Made by a program: the position numbers and the translations under genes
Origin: Halosimplex rubrum
Lineage (GTDB): Archaea > Halobacteriota > Halobacteria > Halobacteriales > Haloarculaceae
Reading direction: 5' to 3'
DNA length: 64,000 bases
NCBI RefSeq assembly: GCF_013415885.1
Contig: NZ_CP058910.1
Coordinates: 992,001 to 1,056,000 of the forward strand
Shown here: piece by piece, positions 42,349 through 50,707 of the stretch
How positions within the stretch are numbered: position 1 is the stretch's first letter
How the letters are laid out: every line of letters starts with the position of its first letter
Notes under the pieces: generated by a model
The model's input: only the letters and a program-made list of their open reading frames with translations
Database searches by the model: none
Told to the model about the DNA's origin: nothing

Positions 42349-43706
42349 CCGGTCGCCCACAGGGCGAGCGTCAGCGCCGTCGCGGCGACGAGCGCGGCCG
42401 CGAGCAGCTGGAACGCGACGGTGAAGCCGGCGGTCTCGGAGAGGAAGCCGACGAGAGCGGGCGAGACGGCGCCGGCGACCATCAGCAGCGTCCTGACGAC
42501 GCCGAGGCTGCCGCCGGCGACCGATTCGGGGGCGATGTCCATCATGTAGGCGCCGCGGAGGGGTCGAGAGCCGTGGGCGCCCAGTCCGAGGAGGACGACG
42601 GCGCCGCCGAGGACGAGGGGACCGCCCGTCCCCGAGAACGCCAGCACCGCGACCATCCCGGCGGTGGCGACCGCGAGCGTCAGCGCGAGGACCGGCTCGA
42701 CGCCGACGCGGTCGCTGGCCTCGCCGGTGACCAGCTGGACGAGGCTGACCAGAAAGAGCGCGCTGAACAGGAGGTTCGCCGTCGCCGACGACACGGCGGT
42801 CTCCTCGGTGAGATACAGCGGGAGGAAGGCCACGGCGCCGTTGTAGGCGAACGCGAAACAGACCGTGACGGCGACGAAGAGGGTGAATCGGGGGTCCCCG
42901 AACAGCGAGAGATAGACGCGCAGCGAAGCCGACGCCTCGCCCTCGCCTTCCTCGCCGTTCGGGGTGGACTCGGACGCACGAGCGCCCGTGGCGTCGTTAC
43001 CGAGCCGTCTGGGGATCACGCGTGCGAACGCGGCGGCGAGGCCGACGCCGACGACGCCGGCCGCGAGGAAGAGCGTCCGCCAGGGGGCGCCGAGGACGCC
43101 GGGGGCCGCCGACGCGAGGACGACCGCGGCCGGCGCCGCGGCGCCGCCGAACGTCCCGAACGTGTCGAACACGCCCAGCGCGCGGCCGGTCCCGCGGGGG
43201 TACGCTCGCGCGAGCAGGCTGACGCCGACGGTCTTGTACGTGCCGGTGCCGGCGCCGATCAGGGCCATCGCGCCGACGAGGACGGCGAACGGCGCGTCGA
43301 CGGCGAGCGCGAACGCACCGCCGGCGGTGACGAGTCCCCCCGCGGTGATCACCCGAACGGAACCGATACGGTCGGCGAGCAGCCCCGAGGGGAACTGCAT
43401 CAGCGCGTAGACGAGCATCAGCGCCGTGAACGCCGAGCCGAGGACCGTCCGCGAGACGCCGTAGGTCCCCCCGATCGTCTCGAACAGCGGCGGGAAGGCG
43501 TACCGGAGGAACTTCCCGAGGAACCACACGAGCGCGGTCGCGACGAGCGCGTCGAAGCGCGCGAGTCGGCGCGGGATCACCGGCCCGACCCTCCCGGATC
43601 GGGCCGGACCCGCGAGCGCGACCGCGCCGGCGGCGCCGCTGGTCGGGGTCGCGACGCGGGCGCCGCCGGTCGTCGTCGTCGCGGAGTGGGCACTGCGGTT
43701 CGACAC
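42336..43706 (-). CDS. MFS transporter
   Basis: A 456-aa major-facilitator protein with 12 predicted helices in two bundles and a charged central loop (about 230-255, EEGEGEASAS). MFS motif A-like sequence LLADRIGSVRVITAGGLV follows helix 2, and its counterpart in the second half is GEASDRVGVEPVLALTLAV. The N-terminal 45 residues are Thr/Ala-rich, so a later start such as Met after residue 45 cannot be excluded. Substrate unknown; the sequence resembles nitrate/sugar-phosphate-type carriers only in general layout. It overlaps the convergent SDR gene by 13 bases. Confidence 0.85.
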   Translation of the reverse strand: MSNRSAHSATTTTGGARVATPTSGAAGAVALAGPARSGRVGPVIPRRLARFDALVATALVWFLGKFLRYAFPPLFETIGGTYGVSRTVLGSAFTALMLVYALMQFPSGLLADRIGSVRVITAGGLVTAGGAFALAVDAPFAVLVGAMALIGAGTGTYKTVGVSLLARAYPRGTGRALGVFDTFGTFGGAAAPAAVVLASAAPGVLGAPWRTLFLAAGVVGVGLAAAFARVIPRRLGNDATGARASESTPNGEEGEGEASASLRVYLSLFGDPRFTLFVAVTVCFAFAYNGAVAFLPLYLTEETAVSSATANLLFSALFLVSLVQLVTGEASDRVGVEPVLALTLAVATAGMVAVLAFSGTGGPLVLGGAVVLLGLGAHGSRPLRGAYMMDIAPESVAGGSLGVVRTLLMVAGAVSPALVGFLSETAGFTVAFQLLAAALVAATALTLALWATGQRS

Positions 43707-43875
43707 CGCTGGGATCGCACGATATCGGAGAAGGCGGACTCACGGTGAAATGCGTCCCGGTTCCGGCGAGGCCGACCCCGCCAGAGCCAAGGTACTCGCG
43801 GCCGAACTCGCTGTCGTGCCAGACGATAGCAACGAGGGGGACGAACGATCGAACGGCGGCCCGACGCCGACGGAG

Positions 43876-44196
43876 ATGGACGACGCGCCGCGAGTGAGCT
43901 GTTCGCGCTGTGGCCGCGAGTGGGACCTGTCCTACGAACTCGACGACCTGGGCGTCGGCAACCAGGCCATCGAGCAGTTCGCGCTCGACCACAAGCGCCA
44001 CACCGGCCACTTCCCCGACGACGTGACGACGTGGTTCGCCGAATGCCGCCGCTGTCCGGAGGGGTCCGAACACCTCGTGCGCCACGCGGCCGAGCGCTGG
44101 GCCAAAATTCACGCCCGCCACACGCGCCACTCGGTGGCCATCGAGCACGGCATCGACGACGAGACGACCGTCGTCGAACCAGCGGACGCGCAGTAG
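43876..44196 (+). CDS. Conserved haloarchaeal zinc-binding-like protein
   Basis: A 106-aa soluble protein. CSRCGREWDL (Cys9, Cys12) and CRRCP near residue 60 form two Cys-x2-Cys knuckles, so a zinc site is likely. Several His residues (DHKRHTGHFPDDV, HARHTRHSVAIEHG) add potential ligands. ATG 43876 is the start judged most protein-like. ATG 43750 is in frame with a GGTGA string before it and would add 42 poorly conserved-looking residues. I do not recognise a named family. Downstream sufU is convergent. Confidence 0.62.
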   Translation: MDDAPRVSCSRCGREWDLSYELDDLGVGNQAIEQFALDHKRHTGHFPDDVTTWFAECRRCPEGSEHLVRHAAERWAKIHARHTRHSVAIEHGIDDETTVVEPADAQ

Positions 44197-44248
44197 TTCG
44201 AACCGCGAACCGAACCGCAGAACGGCGGTCTCGACTCGAAGGCCGACC

Positions 44249-44680
44249 TCAGTCCTCGTCGTCTTCGGTCGTCGTCTTGTCGACGTCCAGCTCCTCGAAG
44301 TAGATCTCCGCGCCGTCCTGGGCGACCTTCTCGGCGAGCACGGCGCACTTGACGCGCATCGGCGAGATGTCGACGCCGAGCATGTCGATCACGTCGTCCC
44401 TGTCCATCTCCGCCAGATCCTCGACGGGCATGCCCGCGAGCTGCTCCGAGAGCATCGAGGCGGAGGCCTGGGAGATGGCGCAGCCGTCGCCGCGGAAGGC
44501 GACGGCGTTGATGACCTCCTCGTCGTCGTCGAGGACGACGTCCATCTCGATGGTATCGCCGCACATCGGGTTCTCGCCGACGTGGGTGAACGTGGCCTCC
44601 TCGAGTTCCCCGTAGTTACGCGGGTTCTTGTAGTGGTCGAGGATCTGCTGTCGGTACATATCCGAGCCGCCGATACCCAT
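44249..44680 (-). CDS. sufU: SufU/NifU-type iron-sulfur scaffold protein
   Basis: A 143-aa homologue of the IscU/SufU family, a scaffold or sulfur-transfer partner in Fe-S cluster assembly. The three conserved cysteines are present: Cys40 and Asp42 in NPMCGD, Cys67 in GDGCAIS and Cys112 in VKCAVL. The N-terminus MYRQQILDHYKNPRNYGELE is diagnostic. The first ATG (44680) is used; MYRQQI at 44659 is an alternative. The matching cysteine desulfurase sufS lies 3 kb away on the same strand, with a J-domain ferredoxin between, so this is an Fe-S locus broken up by other genes. Confidence 0.93.
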   Translation of the reverse strand: MGIGGSDMYRQQILDHYKNPRNYGELEEATFTHVGENPMCGDTIEMDVVLDDDEEVINAVAFRGDGCAISQASASMLSEQLAGMPVEDLAEMDRDDVIDMLGVDISPMRVKCAVLAEKVAQDGAEIYFEELDVDKTTTEDDED

Positions 44681-44813
44681 TGTCGGCCGTGGGTATGCCC
44701 TACCGGCGGAAAAGGATTCCGAGGGAGCGGTTGTCACGCGGCCGACCGATCTCGGAGTATACGTTCTATACCCCCCGATCGGTCGGCGGCTTCGCGGCGT
44801 GAATCTACACCGA

Positions 44814-44823
44814 AGTTTATTAC
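44814..44823 (+). promoter_or_regulatory. TATA-like box of PH-like gene
   Basis: AGTTTATTAC lies about 40 bases before the ATG at 44859. Transcription would start near 44844, leaving a short leader of about 15 bases. Confidence 0.45.
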
Positions 44824-44858
44824 CTACCGTCCCGGAAATACAGCACAACCACAGGGCA

Positions 44859-46106
44859 ATGTTCGACCGAGTAAACGACGCGATATCCGGTGGTGGGTCG
44901 GGGGAGGTCGACGCGGAGCACCTCGACGGGTTGCTGCGCGACGGCGAGGAGCTGCAGCACGCGCTCGCCAACGACGGCACGATCGAGCACACGGAGGACG
45001 GTCGAACGACGACGATCGAATCGGGGGGCGGCCACGGCGCCTACATGCTCGTGACCGACGAGCGGGTGCTCTGGGTGCTGGGCGACCAGCCCGAGACGGC
45101 CGAGATCGCCTTCGAGATGAACCGGCTACAGACCAGCCACGTCCGCAAGGGGCTGATCAACAGCAAGCTGGAGGTCCAGACGTACGACGAGTCGGTCGTC
45201 TTCGACCCCGACGAGGGCGACGCCGAGGAGGCCGAGGACTACATCAGTAACGTCGGCTCGTCGTGGGCGGACATGTCGAGCGCGCTCGCGCAGGCCCGCG
45301 ACGCAATCGCCGCCTACGAGGACGCCTGCGAGCGCGGCGCCGACCCCAACCAGCACGCGCTGGCCGCCCGCTCGCAGTTCTCCCAGGCCCGTCGGTGCGC
45401 CACCCGCGAGGACCGAGCGCCCGAGCAGAAGATCCGCGCCGAGATCCAGGAGGTCGTTACGGAACTGGCTCACACGCGCGTCACCTCGTGGCTCGACCGC
45501 GCACAGTCCCAGTACGAAGCCGTCGCGGCCGCGCTCGATGAGGACCGCTACGGCGACGCCTGCGAGGCGTACGTCGACGCCGCCGAGGCCGTCGAGGAGG
45601 CCCGCGACGTGATCGACGACGTCGACGACGTGCCCGAGGGCGCCGAGAGTCGACTGGACGCCATCGAAGCCGACCTCAGGGAGGCCGGCGAGCGGTTCCT
45701 CGACGACGCCGCCGGTCGTTGCGAGACGGCGCTCGACGCCGAGGAGGCGACCGTCGCCGTCGACGCCTGGGAGGAAGCGTTCGACCGCTACCGCGCCGCC
45801 GCCGACGCCGGCTGGAACGGCCACGCCCCCGTCTCCGAGGACGCGCTGGAGTACCAGCTCACCTGGGTCACCGCCGGCCTGCTGGAGGCGATGAGCGCCC
45901 ACGCCGCCGCGCTCGAACGCGAGGGCGACGGGACCGACGACACCGACGAGGCCGGCGACTACTACGAGGACGCCGAGGCGTGGTTCGAGCGCGCCCGCGA
46001 CCTCGCCGGCGAGCGCCCCCACCACGACGCCGACGACTACGAGGCCGAGCGCGACCGCCTCGAGGAGAAGCGCCTCGAGAGCGCCGGCTGGGAGTTCGGC
46101 GGCTAG
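44859..46106 (+). CDS. Haloarchaeal protein with PH-like N-terminus and helical repeats
   Basis: A 415-aa acidic protein. Residues about 25-110 look like a bacterial-type PH domain (GAYMLVTDERVLWVLGDQPE, then MNRLQTSHVRKGLINSKLEV). Residues 125-415 are almost wholly helical and Ala/Glu/Asp-rich, with TPR-like repeats (AYEDACERGADPNQHALAAR, CEAYVDAAEAVEEARDVI). No transmembrane helix or enzyme motif is visible. Start ATG 44859 follows the TATA-like box; the frame opens 60 bases earlier. It may be a membrane-associated scaffold, but this is inference. It is divergent from sufU. Confidence 0.72.
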   Translation: MFDRVNDAISGGGSGEVDAEHLDGLLRDGEELQHALANDGTIEHTEDGRTTTIESGGGHGAYMLVTDERVLWVLGDQPETAEIAFEMNRLQTSHVRKGLINSKLEVQTYDESVVFDPDEGDAEEAEDYISNVGSSWADMSSALAQARDAIAAYEDACERGADPNQHALAARSQFSQARRCATREDRAPEQKIRAEIQEVVTELAHTRVTSWLDRAQSQYEAVAAALDEDRYGDACEAYVDAAEAVEEARDVIDDVDDVPEGAESRLDAIEADLREAGERFLDDAAGRCETALDAEEATVAVDAWEEAFDRYRAAADAGWNGHAPVSEDALEYQLTWVTAGLLEAMSAHAAALEREGDGTDDTDEAGDYYEDAEAWFERARDLAGERPHHDADDYEAERDRLEEKRLESAGWEFGG

Positions 46107-46107
46107 G

Positions 46108-46875
46108 TCACCGCGCCACGAGGACCACCCGCATCGACTCGACCGTGAGGTCGCTCCCGTCGAATCCGCCGAGCAGCGCCACGTCGTCGAAGCCGCCGCG
46201 TTCACACAGCTCCCGAAGCACCGGCGGGGCGTACAGCCGGTTCTCCCACTCCATGGTGTCGATGTGCTCGTAGCCGTCGCCGACGACATCGAACACGTCC
46301 AGCGTCGTCGAGAACCGGCTCGTCTCCACGTCGAACTCCTGGCGGTAGACGGTCAACCGGTCGTCGTCCTCCGTGACCGTGGCCCCGTCGAGGTCGGCGA
46401 CGAAGGCGTCGCGGTTGGACTGCTCGACCACGAGGGCGCCGTCCTCGGCCAGCAACTCGCGGGCGTCGGCCAGGACCGCCTCGTCGGTCTCGCGGCCGTA
46501 GTAGCCCAGCGAGTTCCAGAACACTGTGACCAGGTCGTAGCTCCCCGACAGCTCGTCCAGTTCGCGCATGTCGCGGTGGTGGAACTCCGTCCGGTCGGCC
46601 ACGCCCCGGTCGCTCGCCCGCTGGCGCGCCCGGTCGAGGAACGGCTCGGAGAAGTCCAGTCCCTCGGCCTCGACCCCGCGGTCGGCCAGCGCGAGGGCGT
46701 GGCGGCCGACGCCGCAGGCCACGTCGAGCGACCGATCGGGCTCGCAGTCGAACTCGGCGGCCAGCAGGTCGAGCAGGTCGGCGACCTCCGCGTCGGCCGC
46801 CGCGAACATGTCCTCGAAGTGCTCCGCGAACAGGTCCGCCTGGTCGCGAAACAGGCGGTCGGCCCAGTGGCTCAT
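46108..46875 (-). CDS. Class I SAM-dependent methyltransferase
   Basis: A 255-aa methyltransferase starting MSHWADRLFRDQADLFAEHF at 46875. Motif I is SLDVACGVGRHALALADRGV, the acidic loop is EGLDFSEPFLDRAR, and FHHRDMRELDELSGSYDLVT and TVFWNSLGYYG follow. The N-terminal helix and the post-motif LTVYRQEFDVETSRF are typical of the archaeal Methyltransf_25 group. Substrate unknown. It ends 2 bases from the convergent PH-like gene and lies downstream of the J-domain ferredoxin on the same strand. Confidence 0.84.
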   Translation of the reverse strand: MSHWADRLFRDQADLFAEHFEDMFAAADAEVADLLDLLAAEFDCEPDRSLDVACGVGRHALALADRGVEAEGLDFSEPFLDRARQRASDRGVADRTEFHHRDMRELDELSGSYDLVTVFWNSLGYYGRETDEAVLADARELLAEDGALVVEQSNRDAFVADLDGATVTEDDDRLTVYRQEFDVETSRFSTTLDVFDVVGDGYEHIDTMEWENRLYAPPVLRELCERGGFDDVALLGGFDGSDLTVESMRVVLVAR

Positions 46876-46935
46876 GGCCGGTCGGTCGGCCCCGCCCGGC
46901 AAAAGTCCGGGGGCGCGTGGGATCGGGTCGCGCGG

Positions 46936-47658
46936 TCAGTCGTCGTGGGCCTGCTCGAACGGTCGCGGCGGCAACAGCAGGTCCTCCAGTTCGGGCATCG
47001 ACTTGACGTTGTAGACGACCTGCAGTTCGTCGGTGACGGGCATCCCGTTGCAGGAGAGCTGGAACCCCTGGTCGAGCATCTCCTGGGGGAGGACGTGGTC
47101 GACGCGGGTCCGCACGTCGCCCTCCAGCACGATGATCGCGCAGTTCGCGCAGGCGCCGCCGCGGCAGGCGAAGGGCCACGCGAACCCGTGGCGCTCGGCG
47201 GCTTCCAGCAGCGACTCGCGCGGCCGGACCCAGAACTGGCCGTAGTCCTCGCGGTCGAGCCCGCCGTCGGCGGCGGTCTCCATGAGGTCCGGGTCGTCGA
47301 GGTCCCACCCGCGGTCGTCGAGCACCTCGTAGTTGAGGTACTCGACCCGACAGCGCTGCTCGCGGCGGGGTTGCTCCCCGTTCTCGGCGGGCGACGCCGC
47401 GGCTTCGGCCCGCTCGGCCGGCGATCGGTCTTCGCCCCCGTCCCCGTCCTCGCCGACCGCTTCGCTACCGCCGTCTTTGAGTTCCTCGTAGGCGGCCTTG
47501 ACGAGCTGGAACTCGCGGGCCGACCCCCCGTGGTCGGGATGGGCGTCCTTGATCCGCTCCCGGTAGGCCTCCTTGATCTCCGCCTCGTCGGCACCCGGCT
47601 CGACCGAGAGAACGTCGAACGGCGACTCCACGCGCGCCCCTAGCGGCAAGAGGCGCAT
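46936..47658 (-). CDS. J-domain / 2Fe-2S ferredoxin fusion
   Basis: A 240-aa fusion. Residues about 12-62 are a J-domain (FDVLSVEPGADEAEIKEAYR, with the HPD motif at 40-42 in DAHPDHGG), the module that stimulates Hsp70/DnaK. A Glu/Ala/Gly linker (about 65-100) leads to a haloarchaeal plant-type ferredoxin (EYLNYEVLDDRGWDL onward), with cluster ligands Cys165, Cys170 and Cys173 (CRGGACANC) and Cys203 (LSCNG). The domain is longer than plant ferredoxin because of the usual halophile insert. The ATG at 47658 is preferred; an upstream ATG at 47670 lies in hairpin copy D. Its place between sufS and sufU suggests a role in Fe-S assembly. Confidence 0.88.
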   Translation of the reverse strand: MRLLPLGARVESPFDVLSVEPGADEAEIKEAYRERIKDAHPDHGGSAREFQLVKAAYEELKDGGSEAVGEDGDGGEDRSPAERAEAAASPAENGEQPRREQRCRVEYLNYEVLDDRGWDLDDPDLMETAADGGLDREDYGQFWVRPRESLLEAAERHGFAWPFACRGGACANCAIIVLEGDVRTRVDHVLPQEMLDQGFQLSCNGMPVTDELQVVYNVKSMPELEDLLLPPRPFEQAHDD

Positions 47659-47667
47659 AAACCCCTC

Positions 47668-47773
47668 CATCTTTTTCGCTTGGGGGTATCCTCGCGCCCT
47701 TCGGGCGCTGTGGGCACCCCCAAGCGAAAACCATGGGTGAAAAAGGCCGAGCGCTCCCTTCGGTCGCGCTCGG
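47668..47773 (+). repeat. Variable-arm hairpin element, copy D
   Basis: It begins CATCTTTTTC at 47668. The 11-bp arms are CGCTTGGGGGT (47677-47687) and ACCCCCAAGCG (47716-47726). The inner stem is GCGCCC/GGGCGC around TTC, preceded by TCCTCG. The tail GAAAACCATGGGTGAAAAAGG is followed by a third hairpin, CCGAGCGC (47747-47754) with GCGCTCGG (47766-47773). It fills the gap between sufS and the J-domain ferredoxin gene. Confidence 0.8.
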
Positions 47774-47850
47774 AAGAACCGGCGCCGCCGGCGCCGGACG
47801 ATGGTGCCGACCGCCACCGCAGAACCGCCACCGCAAACGCGACCGCTACC

Positions 47851-49092
47851 CTACGCGAACAGCTCTCGCGCCGCGTCCAGCGCCTCGACCAGTTTATCGA
47901 CTTCTTCCTCGGTGTTGTAGATGTAGAAACTCGCCCGGGTCGAGGAGGGGATGCCGAGCTTGTCGTGCAGCGGCTGGGTGCAGTGGTCGCCGGCCCGCAC
48001 CGCGACGGCGAAGTCGTTGAGGATCTCCGAAGCGTCGTGGGCGTGGACGTTCCCGAGGTTGAACGACACCAGCGCCGCCCGGTCGTCGCCGGGCGGCCCC
48101 AGAATCGTGATGTCGTCGAACTCCGAGAGGCGGTCGTAGGCGTATTCGGCGAGCGCCTCGCCGTGTCGCTGGACGTTCTCCATGCCGATCTCGTCGAGGT
48201 AGTCGCAGGCTTCGGCCAGCGCGATACCCTGGGAGATCGGCGGGGTGCCCGCCTCGAACTTCCAGGGGAGTTCGTGCCACGTCGACTCCTCGAAGGTGAC
48301 CTTCTCGATCATCATCCCGCCGTAGAGGTACGGCTGCATCTCCTCCAGGAGGTGCTCTTTCCCGTAGAGGACGCCGATACCCGTCGGCCCGCACATCTTG
48401 TGGCCCGAGAAGGCGAAGAAGTCCGCGTCCATCTCCTTCACGTCGACGGGCATGTGCGGGACGGACTGGGCGCCGTCGATAAAGCAGAGCGCGTCGTGGT
48501 CGTGGGCGATATCGGCGATCTCCGAGGCGGGATTGATCGTGCCCAGCGTGTTCGAGACGTGGACGGCGCTGACCATCTCCGTGTCGTCGGTGACGAGCTC
48601 GCGCAGATGGTCCATGTCGAGGTAGCCCTCGTCGTCGACGCGGGCGTACTTGACCGTGGCGCCGGTCTTCTTGGCGATCTGCTGCCACGTCACGAGGGCG
48701 GCGTGGTGTTCCATCTCGGTCATGACCACCTCGTCGCCCGGTCCCAGCTCCGCGAGGCCCCACGCGTAGGCGACGGTGTTCATCGCCTCGGTCGTGTTCT
48801 TCCCGAAGACGACCTCTTCCCGGCCGTCGGCGCCGACGAAGTCGGCGACGCGGTCGTGGGCGTCCTCGTAGGCGATCGAGGCCTCCTGGCTCAGCTGGTG
48901 GAGCCCGCGGTGGACGTTGGCGTTGGTCGTCCGGTAGTAGTCGGCGATGGCGTCGACGACCCGGTCGGGCGTCTGGCTGGTCGCCGCGTTATCGAGATAC
49001 ACCAGCTGCTCCCCCGCGAACTCCCGTTCGAGGATCGGAAAGTCCCCGCGGATGCGCTCGACGTCGAGCGACTCCGGTTCTGACACTTCCAT
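47851..49092 (-). CDS. sufS: SufS cysteine desulfurase
   Basis: A 413-aa PLP enzyme (class V aminotransferase fold) that removes sulfur from cysteine for Fe-S cluster assembly. The PLP lysine is Lys232 in FAFSGHKMCGPTG; the catalytic cysteine is Cys371 in RAGDHCTQPLH. N-terminal YLDNAATSQTPDRVVDAI and TEMEHHAALVTWQQIAKKTG are SufS signatures (class II desulfurase type). Length is normal. Hairpin copy D and the J-domain ferredoxin follow on the same strand. High confidence. Confidence 0.96.
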   Translation of the reverse strand: MEVSEPESLDVERIRGDFPILEREFAGEQLVYLDNAATSQTPDRVVDAIADYYRTTNANVHRGLHQLSQEASIAYEDAHDRVADFVGADGREEVVFGKNTTEAMNTVAYAWGLAELGPGDEVVMTEMEHHAALVTWQQIAKKTGATVKYARVDDEGYLDMDHLRELVTDDTEMVSAVHVSNTLGTINPASEIADIAHDHDALCFIDGAQSVPHMPVDVKEMDADFFAFSGHKMCGPTGIGVLYGKEHLLEEMQPYLYGGMMIEKVTFEESTWHELPWKFEAGTPPISQGIALAEACDYLDEIGMENVQRHGEALAEYAYDRLSEFDDITILGPPGDDRAALVSFNLGNVHAHDASEILNDFAVAVRAGDHCTQPLHDKLGIPSSTRASFYIYNTEEEVDKLVEALDAARELFA

Positions 49093-49182
49093 CAGTCGAA
49101 GGGAGGCGCTCGACGGGCAACATTCCTTCGGTTTCCCGAAAACTCAGTTCGCGCTCGGCGAACACCCGAGCGACCGGTCGTT

Positions 49183-49512
49183 TCAGATCCACCGACTGAC
49201 CGGCAGGACGCCCCTGAGCGTCGTCACGAAGATTACGAGACCGGCCGCGAGTACGGCGAGTCCGATACCGAACGACGCGGTCGACGTCGCATCGACGACG
49301 GCCGTCACCCCGGAGACGAGGGAGACGAACCCGATCCCGAGCAACAGGAGCGTGCCGACGACGCCGAGGATCGCGTCCTCGACGGCGTCGTGGACGACCT
49401 CGTAGAGTTCGTCGTCGTCGAGTCCGGCCGAGACACCGCCGTCGGAAACCGGCCGGTCGGCCCCGTTCGAGGCCCCCGTCGGTTCGTCGCCAGGACTGTC
49501 CTCGTCGGTCAT
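49183..49512 (-). CDS. Two-helix membrane protein
   Basis: A 109-aa protein with an acidic, Asp/Gly/Ser-rich N-terminal tail (about 1-30). LDDDELYEVVHDAVEDAIL follows, then two transmembrane helices (about 48-70 and 80-100) and a short tail PVSRWI. The ATG at 49512 (MTDEDS) is used; another ATG two codons upstream is possible. Many haloarchaea carry such small membrane proteins of unknown role. No recognised family. Confidence 0.65.
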   Translation of the reverse strand: MTDEDSPGDEPTGASNGADRPVSDGGVSAGLDDDELYEVVHDAVEDAILGVVGTLLLLGIGFVSLVSGVTAVVDATSTASFGIGLAVLAAGLVIFVTTLRGVLPVSRWI

Positions 49513-49579
49513 ATACATGTCGACTCACCACGAGGTCAGAACCGTTCCGGTCGCGTCGGCGGTGTCGGTCGAACCCGAT

Positions 49580-49870
49580 TTACATCCAGAGCAGCTGCGC
49601 GTGGCGCGTGCCGTCGAGGTCGAGGACGTTCTCCTCGTCGACGAAGCCGTGTTCGACGGCCAGATCGACGGTCTCCTCGCCGACGAGGTTGGCGGTCGTA
49701 CAGCGCTTGAGGCTGTCGACCACTTCCTCCTCGCTGGCCTCATCGCCGTCGTAGAAGTCGGGTTCGACGGTCAGCGAGACGGAGCCGTCCTCGTAGGTCT
49801 CGCCCAGGTCCTCGGGGTCGCAGACCGAGACGAGCAGCCCCTCGTCGGTGTCCCGTTCGTTGAGCAACAT
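49580..49870 (-). CDS. DUF424 family protein
   Basis: A 96-aa archaeal protein matching DUF424: MLLNERDTDEGLLVSVCDPE, then LGETYEDGSVSLTVEPDFY and a C-terminal ENVLDLDGTRHAQLLWM. It is a compact alpha/beta protein of unknown function, widespread in archaea. The ATG lies 3 bases beyond the stop of the TPR gene upstream on the same strand, so the two are cotranscribed. No catalytic motif is evident. Confidence 0.88.
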   Translation of the reverse strand: MLLNERDTDEGLLVSVCDPEDLGETYEDGSVSLTVEPDFYDGDEASEEEVVDSLKRCTTANLVGEETVDLAVEHGFVDEENVLDLDGTRHAQLLWM

Positions 49871-49873
49871 CGC

Positions 49874-50602
49874 CTACTCCATCATCTCCGCCTCGGCCTC
49901 CTGGCGGAGTTCGTCGGCCTCCTCGGCCAGCTCCTCGGCGCGGTCGTCTTCGCCGAGTTCCTCGAGGGCGCGGGCCTTCTCTTCGATGATCTCGGCGTTG
50001 CGAAAGCCCAGGCGGATGGCGTTGTCGAAGGCGTTGCGGGCGTCCTCGGCGAGGCCGCGCTCCAGCAGGAAGAAGCCGCGGTTGTACCAGCCCTGGGCGA
50101 AGCGGGGGTCGACCTCGACGGCGCGCTCGGCGTGTTCGAGCGCCTGCTCGGTGCGGCCGGACTCCCAGAACGCGAAGGCGAGGTTCGTCTCGGCCGTCGC
50201 GGCGTGCTCGGAGTCGTCGTCGATGTTGAGCGCCTCGCGATAGGCGCCGATGGCGGCGTCCCACTCCTCCATCTCGGCGTGGGCGGCGCCCTTGTTCGTC
50301 CAGGCCTCCTGCTCTATCTTCTCGTCCTCGGCGAAGCGGGCCGCCCGTTCGAGGGCGTCGGTGGCCTGCTCGTAGCGGTTGATGCCGATGTAGCTCAGCC
50401 CCACGTCGAGGAGTTGGTCGGCGTCGACCTCGTCCGAGGCGAGGTTGCGCTCGTCCAGTTCGTCGGTGAGCACGCGCGAGTCGACGGGGTCGACCTTGTT
50501 CGTGTCGACCTGCAGCTCGGGCGGATCGATGTCGAACCCCTCGTAGGGGTCGCCGAAGCCCTGCCCGGAGGAGAACTCGTGGTCGTCCCGGTCGTCAGTC
50601 AT
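49874..50602 (-). CDS. TPR repeat protein
   Basis: A 242-aa soluble protein. After an acidic N-terminal region (about 1-60), residues 65-225 hold about five tetratricopeptide repeats. Examples are QLLDVGLSYIGINRYEQATD, EAWTNKGAAHAEMEEWDAAI, TNLAFAFWESGRTEQALEHA and GWYNRGFFLLERGLAEDARN. TPRs mediate protein contacts. It precedes DUF424 in the same operon with a 3-base gap, which may point to a shared complex. The specific partner is unknown. Confidence 0.9.
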   Translation of the reverse strand: MTDDRDDHEFSSGQGFGDPYEGFDIDPPELQVDTNKVDPVDSRVLTDELDERNLASDEVDADQLLDVGLSYIGINRYEQATDALERAARFAEDEKIEQEAWTNKGAAHAEMEEWDAAIGAYREALNIDDDSEHAATAETNLAFAFWESGRTEQALEHAERAVEVDPRFAQGWYNRGFFLLERGLAEDARNAFDNAIRLGFRNAEIIEEKARALEELGEDDRAEELAEEADELRQEAEAEMME

Positions 50603-50707
50603 ACCCCGGGGTACGCGAGCCGAGCGGTTAAGGGCTACGTCCCGGGCTCGCGACCGGCTCGCGGCTACACCTGTCGGCCGGGACGAACGTCGGTGGCGTT
50701 CGCTCGG

